NCBI GenBank assembly: GCA_030596465.1
Contig: JAUVJW010000092.1
Coordinates: forward strand, 1-7,161
Length of the DNA stretch: 7,161 bases
Direction: 5' to 3'
DNA from: Candidatus Fermentibacteraceae bacterium
GTDB lineage: Bacteria; Fermentibacterota; Fermentibacteria; Fermentibacterales; JCC-6
The position numbers were made by a program, and so were the translations under genes. Shown here piece after piece: positions 1 to 5,708 of this stretch (its first letter is position 1; every line of letters begins with the position of its first letter). Under the pieces are notes generated by a model. That model made no database searches. It had not been told where the DNA came from and saw nothing but the letters and a program-made list of their open reading frames with translations.

Positions 1-71
1 ACATCATTCTTGTTTACATTAAACTCTGGTACTGCATACTGGTGCTCGTTGCTTCGTATTATTGGTAACAT
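1..71 (-). CDS. Start of a probable transposase (partial, N-terminal 23 residues)
   Basis: An ATG at 69-71 lies 7 nt after a strong SD run (GGAGGAGG on the minus strand, 79-86). The frame is open to the window edge and encodes 23 residues, beginning MLPIIRSNEHQYAVPEFN. From memory the segment resembles N-termini of IS701/IS4-type transposases, but 23 residues are too few to assign a family. Support comes mainly from context: the ORF lies just past the point where the Fic gene is interrupted, and its SD site sits in a hairpin, a known control device in insertion sequences. It could instead be the start of an unrelated gene. The stop is outside the window. Confidence 0.4.
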   Translation of the reverse strand, partial: MLPIIRSNEHQYAVPEFNVNKND

Positions 72-78
72 TATCCAG

Positions 79-104
79 CCTCCTCCACTAAAGGGTTATG
101 GAGG
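79..104 (-). promoter_or_regulatory. SD-sequestering hairpin before the probable transposase
   Basis: On the minus strand CCTCCA (104-99) pairs with TGGAGG (87-82), extended inward by TAA/TTA with one bulged base and a four-base loop (CCCT). The 3' arm is part of the SD site (79-86) of the ORF starting at 71. A transcript entering from outside would fold and hide the site. A transcript starting at the predicted native position (about 99) would lack most of the 5' arm. IS10 and IS50 are known to use this logic to block translation from read-through RNA; its use here is inference. Confidence 0.5.
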
Positions 105-105
105 T

Positions 106-134
106 AGCATGACAGGTTTAGAAGCTGAAGTCAA
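106..134 (-). promoter_or_regulatory. Candidate promoter for the probable transposase
   Basis: On the minus strand a -35 TTGACT (134-129) is followed after 17 bp by CATGCT (111-106), preceded by TG in the extended -10 position. The -10 hexamer matches only half of the sigma-70 consensus. The predicted transcription start, near 99, falls at the end of the 5' arm of the hairpin at 82-104. Confidence 0.35.
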
Positions 135-487
135 GACGCTAGCGCACTAACTCTCGTTGTAGGGTTAACGACCTCATCGACATCTTTCGGCTGATCCGGA
201 TTGAGCATTTTTGCTTCTGCAGCTAAGACATCCTGCAAAGAACTCTCAGTTCCTTCAATCTGACTCGATAGCACAGCTTCTTTTCGAATGTACATGTATA
301 CAAAGAGTCCTGGATTCGGTAGAACGAAGATAGATCCATCCAACCGTCCCAATGCTCGATCAGCTTTGGATAGTTGCTCTTGTAATCTGCCATCTACTTG
401 AACAGGGGGTACCGGTGGTAATGATTCCGGAAAAAAAGCACTATACCCGCGAGGTTGTTTAATGTATCTACCTGCTCGATTCTTCAT
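131..487 (-). pseudogene. Fic-family protein, truncated to its N-terminal Fic_N domain
   Basis: Fic proteins usually transfer AMP from ATP to hydroxyl groups of target proteins, using an HPFxxGNGR-type loop. This 118-residue frame carries only the family's N-terminal part: RAGRYIKQPRGY (4-15), a proline-rich stretch (20-29), and a helix with SSQIEG (74-79), which fits the (S/T)xxxE(G/N) inhibitory motif that blocks the ATP site. After VDEVVN (103-108) the family sequence ends and ten unrelated residues lead to a stop at 131-133. A full protein is about 350-380 residues, so the catalytic domain is missing and the fragment cannot be active as an AMPylase. ATG at 485-487 is chosen as start because AAAGGA lies just upstream and family members begin here; an ATG at 520 has no such support. 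Probable cause: insertion at about 163/164. Confidence 0.78.
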
Positions 488-672
488 GTGTCCTTTCTTT
501 GCTAACCTGAGAGCCTTCAATCCCTTTAATTAGAACAAAAAACTCTCTCATGTTAAAGCATATCCTTAATATGGTAAAAACCAGGGCGCTTAGGAAAGGC
601 TGCTATTAATATGATAAGTAGCCCTTGTGCTACAAAGAGGTCTCAAAAGTCTGACAGCAAATAGAATGATGT
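488..672. other. Intergenic, no gene recognised
   Basis: This stretch lies between the Fic fragment and the terminator at 673-704. It is AT-rich and holds no convincing ORF. Two small inverted repeats are visible: CATAT/ATATG at 559-573 and GTAGC/GCTAC at 618-633. Either could be an operator or weak terminator, but neither is strong. No good sigma-70 promoter for the Fic gene was found. Confidence 0.5.
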
Positions 673-704
673 GATAATAAAAGTCCCGGCATTGCTGCCG
701 GGAC
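673..704 (-). terminator. Rho-independent terminator behind the tRNA fragment
   Basis: On the minus strand a perfect 9-bp stem (GTCCCGGCA / TGCCGGGAC, positions 704-696 and 691-683) closes a GCAA tetraloop and is followed by TTTTATTAT. It lies 7 bp beyond the CCA of the tRNA 3' fragment at 712-736, the same arrangement as at the intact tRNA (2458-2486). Confidence 0.85.
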
Positions 705-736
705 AATACTTTGGTAGCGGGGACAGGATTTGAACC
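698..736. repeat. Direct repeat, left copy (possible attachment site)
   Basis: These 39 bp are identical, in the same orientation, to 2481-2519. They comprise the last 25 nt of initiator tRNA-fMet including CCA (712-736), the 7-bp spacer, and the near arm of the terminator hairpin. Identity ends in the T arm, just beyond the T-loop. Tyrosine recombinases commonly use tRNA 3' ends this way, so the pair is read as attL/attR-like ends of the segment between them. The flanking terminator stems differ at several positions. Confidence 0.65.
712..736 (-). pseudogene. tRNA-fMet 3' fragment
   Basis: It is identical to the last 25 nt of the intact tRNA at 2495-2571: two bases of the 5' T stem, the T-loop, the 3' T stem, the 3' acceptor strand, the discriminator A and CCA. 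The remaining 52 nt of the gene are absent; sequence from 737 onward is unrelated. It cannot make a tRNA alone. It is most simply the remnant left by integration into the tRNA 3' end, or by recombination between two tRNA-fMet loci. Confidence 0.82.
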
Positions 737-920
737 CGATGAGGGTAACAGAATCATTCTAACAGCACAGTAGACTTATATAGGTGTAAGACTGGGAGTT
801 AAGAGATTACAACGCCTCGGTATTAGGGTTTAGCAAAACTGATGCATGGCCCTCGGGAAAAGCTTCTTTTTTTATCACCACCGTCAGGAGTGCATTCGTA
901 TCTGTACAATATGTACATTA
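737..920. other. Intergenic, left end of the cassette
   Basis: The sequence between the tRNA fragment and the ATPase stop has stops in all frames and no recognisable gene remnant. At 743-752 it holds GTAACAGAAT, and TAACAGAATC (744-753) is shared with the beginning of the 74-bp repeat array (about 2188-2197). This could be chance or a recombinase arm site. Confidence 0.35.
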
Positions 921-930
921 TCAATGTACA
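903..930. repeat. TGTACA triplet with an inverted repeat over the ATPase stop codon
   Basis: TGTACA, itself palindromic, occurs at 903-908, 912-917 and 925-930. TGTACATT (912-919) and AATGTACA (923-930) form a perfect 8-bp inverted repeat around three bases, and this includes the ATPase stop codon (921-923). No T-run follows on the minus strand, so it is not a typical intrinsic terminator for the ATPase. It may be an RNA 3' end, a protein site or chance. Confidence 0.5.
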
Positions 931-2081
931 TTTTCTCTTCTTAAAAATTTATCAAAATGTGGAACAGTGAAAGCGATCAAACCTCGTCTGGGAGTATATG
1001 CTATCCCCTTCTCTATTATTTCTTTCCTAATCGGGGCTGCCTGTTTTACATCTAAGCTCATTCTTTCAGCAACTTCCATAGAAGTACAGGTTTCTTTGTT
1101 CAACTCGGCCATTGCAAAAGCATAGTATAATTGTCTTTCGGTCAGTTTCTCCATCCTTATTCGGAAAAAATCTCTATCCAATGTTTCCCATACCAGCACT
1201 GTAGCCTTTTTTGCATCAGCAAGAGTAATGGCTTTACCCTCAGCAATTTGCCATGAGCAATAGCCCCACAACTGAAGATAGTATGGATAGCCTTCTGTCT
1301 CTTCATAAACGTACTCTAGTGCTGTTTGCTCGAATACTACTTCTTCTGTTTCGGCTGGCTTTGATAAAGCCGTTATTGCATCTTCTTTACCAAGTTTTCC
1401 AATATACGGAAATTTGAATAACCGCTCAATGTATGTTTTTGAACTGCCAGCCAACTTAGCAAGCTGAGGAAGTCCTGCTCCAAACATAACAAGGGGCAGC
1501 TGGCGTTGAGAAATTTTATGCAAGGCTATTATTAGTGCCGTCAGGTCATTTTCATCAAGCAGGTGAATTTCATCTATTAGTATCACCACAGCCGTATCTC
1601 GGCTTTTTGCAGCATTCCCAACTGCCACAATTAAATCTGTCAGATCAATAGAAATATCTCCGGTAGCTTGTTCAGGGGAAAGACTGATATCGACGTCGCC
1701 CATGCTTACTTTGAATGAGCCTGCAAATGCCCTCAGATACTGAAATGCATGCTTCACCTCATCCTGTATTCTCCTTCGAGTATCCATCTTGTTTAGAAGT
1801 CTGTGAAACTGCTTTGATATTGTCTCTGCAAATGAATGCGTTCGATCAATCTCAAACATCACGGTTTGCGTCCTTAGATTAAAAGATATCTGTTCAATCC
1901 TATTAAGAAGCACTGTTTTACCAACACCTCTTAATCCCAGCAACATCATACTTTGGGCACTTCTCCCAGCACTTACTCTTTCTATTGTTATTTTGGCGGA
2001 TTCAAGCATCTTTTGCCGCCCTGCAAGCTCTGGTGGTGGAGATCCTGCTCCCGGGCTGTACGGATTATCTACTTCTCTCAT
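921..2081 (-). CDS. AAA-type ATPase with C-terminal winged-helix-like region
   Basis: This 386-residue protein looks complete. It begins with the family-typical DNPYSPGAG..PPELAGR segment (5-22), then Walker A GLRGVGKT (49-56), Walker B VVILIDEIH (165-173, with D170 and E171), a sensor-1-like strand near 196-205 and YIERLF (216-221), where R219 could be the arginine finger. Residues about 310-380 resemble a winged helix-turn-helix. The architecture is that of AAA_16/Orc1-Cdc6-like ATP-binding proteins common in genomic islands; their role is mostly unknown. ATG at 2079-2081 has GGGAG about 10 nt upstream and matches the family start. It stands alone between the tRNA-derived repeats, with no partner gene, downstream of the 82-bp-period repeats. 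Possible roles are DNA binding for replication or integration of the cassette, regulation, or phage defence; none can be chosen from sequence alone. Confidence 0.85.
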   Translation of the reverse strand: MREVDNPYSPGAGSPPPELAGRQKMLESAKITIERVSAGRSAQSMMLLGLRGVGKTVLLNRIEQISFNLRTQTVMFEIDRTHSFAETISKQFHRLLNKMDTRRRIQDEVKHAFQYLRAFAGSFKVSMGDVDISLSPEQATGDISIDLTDLIVAVGNAAKSRDTAVVILIDEIHLLDENDLTALIIALHKISQRQLPLVMFGAGLPQLAKLAGSSKTYIERLFKFPYIGKLGKEDAITALSKPAETEEVVFEQTALEYVYEETEGYPYYLQLWGYCSWQIAEGKAITLADAKKATVLVWETLDRDFFRIRMEKLTERQLYYAFAMAELNKETCTSMEVAERMSLDVKQAAPIRKEIIEKGIAYTPRRGLIAFTVPHFDKFLRRENVH

Positions 2082-2190
2082 TTGTCACTACTCCCAGATC
2101 CCAGTGTCATTGAATACTGCTATTCAGCGTACTTATTTGCCCGCTTCTCTATTTCTCAACCTCTATCTTCTTCTTTCCGAAAGAGTATAA

Positions 2191-2264
2191 CAGAATCTAT
2201 AACGGTTAGGTCTAGTTTGGTTATATCTACCTAACTATCCTAACTTCTAGTGTATTCTCTAAAA
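2191..2264. repeat. 74-bp tandem repeat, unit 1
   Basis: By eye, 66 of 74 positions match unit 2 (2273-2346), with 8 bp between units. Inside, GTTAGGT (2205-2211) and ACCTAAC (2229-2235) form an inverted repeat 17 bp apart, and a second CCTAAC follows at 2239-2244. On the minus strand two GTTAGG boxes therefore lie in tandem 9 bp apart. The array ends about 110 bp upstream of the ATPase start, which suits an operator or iteron-like site for that protein. Confidence 0.88.
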
Positions 2265-2272
2265 AGGCAATA

Positions 2273-2346
2273 CAGAATCTATAACTGTTAGTGCTAGTTT
2301 GGCTATATTGACCTAACTATCCTAACTTCTAATGAATTCTCTAAAA
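2273..2346. repeat. 74-bp tandem repeat, unit 2
   Basis: The start-to-start offset from unit 1 is 82 bp. The paired CCTAAC boxes are kept exactly (2312-2317, 2321-2326), while the opposing box has drifted to GTTAGTG, so the unit-1 palindrome is broken here. Conservation of the two tandem boxes rather than the palindrome suggests that they are the functional part, if any part is. Confidence 0.88.
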
Positions 2347-2354
2347 CAGCAAAA

Positions 2355-2375
2355 CTAAATCTATAAATGCTTAGA
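2355..2375. repeat. Partial third repeat unit
   Basis: It begins exactly 82 bp after unit 2. It shares the AATCTATAA core (2358-2366) and an approximate GTTAG/CTTAG, then loses similarity. It shows the array once had at least three units or grew by slippage or unequal crossover. Confidence 0.65.
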
Positions 2376-2457
2376 TAAGTTCGTGCTAAAAGATGAACAT
2401 TGGAATACCGCTGAACAAACCACAAAAAGATCTGGTCATCAAATGCATTACTGCGAT
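2376..2457. other. Intergenic, no gene recognised
   Basis: This lies between the repeat array and the tRNA terminator. No ORF, clear promoter or integrase remnant is visible. It forms the right end of the putative cassette. Confidence 0.5.
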
Positions 2458-2480
2458 TAGAAAATCCCGGCACTTGCGTA

Positions 2481-2486
<6 letters not shown>
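2458..2486 (-). terminator. Rho-independent terminator of tRNA-fMet
   Basis: The minus-strand stem TCCCGGTAC / GTGCCGGGA (2486-2478 and 2473-2465) closes a GCAA loop and is followed by TTTTCTAAT. The single non-Watson-Crick pair is G-U in minus-strand RNA but would be A-C in plus-strand RNA, which confirms the direction. It lies 8 bp past the encoded CCA. Confidence 0.85.
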
Positions 2487-2571
<85 letters not shown>

Positions 2572-2582
2572 ATTGAGGAGCA

Positions 2583-2611
2583 AATATAGTGCCGGAAGGG
2601 GAAAAAGTCAA
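2583..2611 (-). promoter_or_regulatory. Promoter of tRNA-fMet
   Basis: On the minus strand TTGACT (2611-2606) and TATATT (2588-2583) are separated by exactly 17 bp, a near-consensus sigma-70 promoter. Transcription would start near 2576, a few bases before the mature 5' end at 2571. The -35 box begins 8 bp after the stop codon of the PorV-like gene. Confidence 0.8.
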
Positions 2612-2619
2612 CTGGACGG

Positions 2620-3534
2620 CTATATATCCATTCCCAGGGAAATTCTGTGTGTGTTCCCAAGATCTGCATAGGGTTTCCAGGCATAATCCAGAGAAAATTG
2701 ATTGTACTGTGTACCCATTCCAAAACCCATAGCATCCACAAAACCGCCACCGGCATTGTCTGCGGTGTCTTTTGCGGAAAGACTCCATCCTGTTCTCAGG
2801 GCAAGCATTTCAACTGGTTTGTATTCCACACCAGCTGCCACATCAAACTCTCCCTCAAATGGCATTGTGGCGTCTGCTGCAAAAAGAAGGTTCCCGTTCA
2901 TGAGCGATTGGGATACTCCTGCCGCTATCTCTGTGGGCATTGGATCGTTTTCTCTGTAAAACGCCTTTGTCTGAACTCCGGCATTCCTGACAACAAGAGC
3001 ACTGGTAAAACCTTGCAGTGCTGATGGGTTGTACATTCCACCCAAATCGACACTGAATCCATTGGCATTGTAACTGTCAATCTGTGAGTAGATGAATCTT
3101 CCAGTGGCTCCTATTGAAATGGTCTCTGTAAGAGACTTTGCCCATGTCCCGGCCAGGGCTATGCTGCTGGAGGTGAACTGTTCTCCGGTTCCCATGGGGT
3201 CTTCCATTGTGGTTCTTTCAAAATTTCCACCGTAAAAGTAGTTCAGGGAAACGCCTATTACATCATTCTCCCTGGGGTTTACCCACCCGGCAAAACCTGC
3301 CTGCATATCCATCATGTAGCTTGTATAGGTAGTAGTCAGTTTACTGTCTGTTGTTTTAGCAGAGGCGGCCGGATTCCAGTACAGAGAAAGAGGATCCCCG
3401 GGGACCGCTGTAAATGCTCCTCCCATTGCAACCGCACGGGCTCCCGCAGGAACCTGAAGAAAGGTGAATCCTGTTGTTCCCCCGGCGCTGGCCGAAAGGA
3501 TTATGAACAATACCATAGCACAAGTCAGTTTCAT
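2620..3534 (-). CDS. PorV/PorQ-family outer-membrane beta-barrel protein
   Basis: This 304-residue exported protein has a signal peptide at about 1-17 (MKLTCAMVLFIILSASA). The family signature follows: FLQVPAGARAVAMGGAF (25-41) and DPLSLYWNPA (47-56). The rest is alternating short beta strands with aromatic and Gly-rich turns, as in FadL-like barrels; the C-terminus ends SLGMDI rather than in an aromatic residue. In Bacteroidota PorV acts with the type IX secretion system as a shuttle for cargo, but many relatives in other phyla have no known role. No T9SS gene is nearby. It is last in the operon, one base after the stop of the preceding gene, with AGGAG upstream of its ATG. Here it may serve as a porin or an outer-membrane partner of the transporter; that is inference. 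Confidence 0.85.
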   Translation of the reverse strand: MKLTCAMVLFIILSASAGGTTGFTFLQVPAGARAVAMGGAFTAVPGDPLSLYWNPAASAKTTDSKLTTTYTSYMMDMQAGFAGWVNPRENDVIGVSLNYFYGGNFERTTMEDPMGTGEQFTSSSIALAGTWAKSLTETISIGATGRFIYSQIDSYNANGFSVDLGGMYNPSALQGFTSALVVRNAGVQTKAFYRENDPMPTEIAAGVSQSLMNGNLLFAADATMPFEGEFDVAAGVEYKPVEMLALRTGWSLSAKDTADNAGGGFVDAMGFGMGTQYNQFSLDYAWKPYADLGNTHRISLGMDI

Positions 3535-3535
3535 A

Positions 3536-3985
3536 TCACTCTCCTGTTATTGCTGAGTCCGGTTCAACCGGAACTGAATTCTCTAATTCCTGCTCGAAAG
3601 GCCTCATGGCAAAAAAAACATAAACACTTTCTGCCGTGGCTCCGTAAAGCATATCCAATGCAGTGACCGTCACGGTGTAAGCCACTGGCTCAGATCCTGT
3701 GATGAACTGCAACACAGGCAGATCAGCCGAATCCTTGTCTACAATATTCAGATTCCCCCCATTGAGTTCCAACCCAAGATAAAGAACAGCATTTCCTCCT
3801 ACCCCGCAAAGAACACCCTCAAGGTTCGGTCCGGGGTAAATAAGAATAGTGAAAGGCTCACTAATAGACAAATATAAAGCCCTGCTCCACTGAGAGGTGT
3901 ATCCGCTGAAAAAGTATTCATCCTGAAAGGATTCCACCTCTTCAGAAAGACTGCAAAGACAAGTCATTAAAAGAATAATACTCAA
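3536..3985 (-). CDS. Small exported protein of unknown function
   Basis: No family is recognised with confidence. A TTG at 3983-3985 is taken as start because AAGGA lies 6 nt upstream and the product begins with a short hydrophobic signal-like segment (MSIILLMTCLCS); a TTG at 3991 is also possible. Longer readings of this frame, up to 4291, lie inside the permease gene and are ignored. The 149-residue product has two cysteines in the signal region (9, 11), one at 60, and strand-rich segments, notably ALYLSISEPFTILIYPG (36-52) and DLPVLQFITGSEPVAYTVTV (88-107). This vaguely recalls pre-peptidase C-terminal (PPC) beta domains. The acidic tail (131-149) looks disordered. It starts 2 bp after the permease stop and ends 1 bp before the PorV-like start, so it is surely co-transcribed with both. 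An accessory periplasmic or surface role is plausible. Confidence 0.72.
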   Translation of the reverse strand: MSIILLMTCLCSLSEEVESFQDEYFFSGYTSQWSRALYLSISEPFTILIYPGPNLEGVLCGVGGNAVLYLGLELNGGNLNIVDKDSADLPVLQFITGSEPVAYTVTVTALDMLYGATAESVYVFFAMRPFEQELENSVPVEPDSAITGE

Positions 3986-3987
3986 AA

Positions 3988-4758
3988 TCAATCCTTCATG
4001 CCTGATCGGGAATAACTGGCAACCAGGTGTTTCTGTGCAAGCAGGAAAAGCACAAGCAGTGGCAGAATACTGAAAGTGGATGCTGCCATGAGTAGCTGAT
4101 AATTGCTGGACTGCTCCTGATTGAAGTAACTGAGCCCCACCTGGAGAACTCTCAGTTTTTCTGAATGCGTCACCACCAGTGGCCACATGAAGCTGTTCCA
4201 TGACCCGACAATATTGAAAAGCATAATTGTTGCTATAACAGACTTGGAGAGAGGCAGGGCAACTCTCCACAGATAACCGAACCTGCTGCATCCATCAAGT
4301 CTTGCTGCCTCGAAAAGTGACTTTGGAAGAGTCTTGAAGTGCTGCCTGAGAAGAAAGATACTGAAAACATTGGTTATCCAGGGTACGATAAGCGCAAGAT
4401 AAGTATCTATCCAGCCCAGTTTCGCAAGTATCACATAACTGGGAGCCAGATATACCGGCTGAGGAACCATCATCGTGGATAGAAATAAGAGAAACAGCTT
4501 GTCCCGACCGGGGTACTCCATAGTGCCAAATGAGTAAGCTGCAAGAGAAGTGGTTATAAGAACTCCGATGAGAGTAAGGCTGGTTACAATAATGGTATTC
4601 AGAAAGTACCTTGCGAAAGGCACCCTGTTCCAGGCTTCCACATAGTTGTGTACCCCTCCCTGTTCAAGGCTGGTGGAAATCATCCAGAGAAAGGGCATAA
4701 GCATGATAATACCACCGGCAAGAAGTAAGAATTGCTTGAGAAGCTGTCCCGATTTCAT
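3988..4758 (-). CDS. Carbohydrate ABC transporter permease, MalG/UgpE-like
   Basis: This inner-membrane subunit of a CUT1-type ABC importer has 256 residues and about six membrane segments (roughly 8-28, 53-77, 88-110, 118-137, 172-195, 225-245). The EAA loop that docks the ATPase is EAARLDG at 150-156, ending in ALPL (167-170). The family is usually about 270-280 residues; the deficit lies in the first periplasmic loop, where only LEQGGVH (31-37) separates WMISTS from NYVEAWNRVPF, against about 23 residues normally. The start ATG overlaps the stop of the upstream permease by 4 bp, a sign of translational coupling and a paired heterodimer. The substrate is likely a sugar, glycoside or glycerol phosphate, but no binding protein is present to decide. 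The ABC ATPase must be encoded elsewhere. Confidence 0.92.
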   Translation of the reverse strand: MKSGQLLKQFLLLAGGIIMLMPFLWMISTSLEQGGVHNYVEAWNRVPFARYFLNTIIVTSLTLIGVLITTSLAAYSFGTMEYPGRDKLFLLFLSTMMVPQPVYLAPSYVILAKLGWIDTYLALIVPWITNVFSIFLLRQHFKTLPKSLFEAARLDGCSRFGYLWRVALPLSKSVIATIMLFNIVGSWNSFMWPLVVTHSEKLRVLQVGLSYFNQEQSSNYQLLMAASTFSILPLLVLFLLAQKHLVASYSRSGMKD

Positions 4759-5699
4759 GAGTAGTGTACCCGCCTCTCCCCAAATCGCCGCTGGATAATG
4801 GTTAGAACAAGAAGCACAATGAACAGAAATACGCTGATGGCGCTTGCATATCCCATATCAAACCGGTCAAAGGCCTTCTGGAAAAGGTAGAAAACAATAA
4901 CATTGGTTGTTCCCAGTGGTCCTCCTCCCGGAGGTGGAGTCATCACATAAACAAGGGCAAAAGTCTGGAAGGATGCTATTGTACTCATAATTAAAACATA
5001 GAAAGTCGTTGGAGAAAGAAGTGGCCATGTAACATGGCGGAAGGTTCCCCATTTCCCTGCACCATCCAGCTTTGCCGCCTCATAATAATTGTTGGGAATA
5101 TTCTCAAGACCCGCCAGGAACAGAACTGTGTTATAACCTATACTCTTCCATATACTGACAATCATCAGAGAAACCAGAGCAAGACTGGGCCCCGCAAAAA
5201 TCCCCTTCGGCTGAAATCCCATTGGAGAAAGCATCATCTCAAATATTCCTCTGGGTTCGCGGAGCCACATAAGAGGATCTCCTCCCAGGGCAATAATAAT
5301 TCCATTGATCGGACCGGCTTCCGGTTTAAAGAGCCATGTCCACACAACAGACACCGCAACGGCCGAGGTAACAACCGGCAGAAAGTAGATTGTTCTGTAA
5401 AAAGTCTTACCCCTGAGTTCTCCTCTTAGAAGCATTGCGAGAACAAGAGGAATAGCTATTCCAGCAGGCACAACACCAAGCACAAAAAATACCGTATTTG
5501 AAACACTATTCCAGAATCGGGCATCGGTAAACATTCTTTCGTAGTTTGAGAAACCCACAAATCCGTGAAAGCCTCCAATATCATAATCCGTGAAAGAAGC
5601 AGTGAAACTGGCAATAATTGGGATCGTTCTGAAGCAGATGACAATGATAAGTGCTGGTAGAATATACAGATAGGGGGATATTCTTGAACCTGTTCTCAT
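4755..5699 (-). CDS. Sugar ABC transporter permease, MalF/UgpA-like
   Basis: The partner permease has 314 residues, with a first membrane helix at about 8-31, an FVGFSNYERMF segment (47-57) typical of UgpA-type proteins, and the EAA loop YEAAKLDGAGKWG (206-218) ending in WPLL. Membrane segments lie near 68-92, 105-125, 172-198, 230-254 and 285-303. Relative to common UgpA proteins there are about 20 extra residues at 148-170 between the MWL and the next helix, so the periplasmic side is larger here while the partner's is smaller. The gene starts 9 bp after the stop of the metallo-beta-lactamase gene; the region before its ATG is purine-rich (GAAAGAAAAAA) but has no strong SD. It forms the transmembrane pair with the 3988-4758 product. 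Confidence 0.92.
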   Translation of the reverse strand: MRTGSRISPYLYILPALIIVICFRTIPIIASFTASFTDYDIGGFHGFVGFSNYERMFTDARFWNSVSNTVFFVLGVVPAGIAIPLVLAMLLRGELRGKTFYRTIYFLPVVTSAVAVSVVWTWLFKPEAGPINGIIIALGGDPLMWLREPRGIFEMMLSPMGFQPKGIFAGPSLALVSLMIVSIWKSIGYNTVLFLAGLENIPNNYYEAAKLDGAGKWGTFRHVTWPLLSPTTFYVLIMSTIASFQTFALVYVMTPPPGGGPLGTTNVIVFYLFQKAFDRFDMGYASAISVFLFIVLLVLTIIQRRFGERRVHYS

Positions 5700-5708
5700 T
5701 TTTTTCTT

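Larger units (their letters stand above)
1..163 (-). mobile_element. Probable insertion sequence, 5' end only
   Basis: This stretch begins where the Fic reading frame loses its family sequence (about 163/164) and runs to the window edge. It has the order expected at the promoter end of an insertion sequence: a possible promoter at 106-134, a hairpin covering an SD site at 82-104, and an ORF starting at 71. The far end, its inverted repeat and any target duplication lie outside the window, so the element is inferred rather than proven. The exact boundary could be off by a few bases. An ordinary deletion junction is the alternative. Confidence 0.42.

Noticed and set aside
71..170. Integron attC site near the Fic break
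   Set aside because: GTTAAC and CTAAC strings are present but do not fit the paired GTTRRRY / RYYYAAC core sites, and no integron integrase is seen.
488..520. Upstream start (ATG at 520) for the Fic fragment
   Set aside because: The extra 11 residues are not family-like and no SD supports them, whereas the ATG at 487 has AAAGGA just upstream.
903..930. Intrinsic terminator for the ATPase gene
   Set aside because: The hairpin is AT-rich and no T-run follows on the minus strand.
1953..2234. Plus-strand ORFs near the ATPase start
   Set aside because: They are antisense to the ATPase N-terminus, which contains the Walker A motif, and run into the repeat array.
2191..2375. CRISPR array
   Set aside because: Units are 74 bp, separated by only 8 bp, with no repeat-spacer alternation and no cas genes.
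2647..3024. Plus-strand ORF of 125 codons
   Set aside because: It is antisense to the well-supported PorV-like gene and has no SD or family features.
3986..4291. Upstream extension of the small exported protein's frame
   Set aside because: It lies wholly inside the MalG-like permease, whose family match is clear; the TTG at 3985 has its own SD and begins a signal-like segment.
5034..5429. Plus-strand ORF of 131 codons
   Set aside because: It is antisense to the MalF-like permease; composition and sequence are those of a shadow frame.
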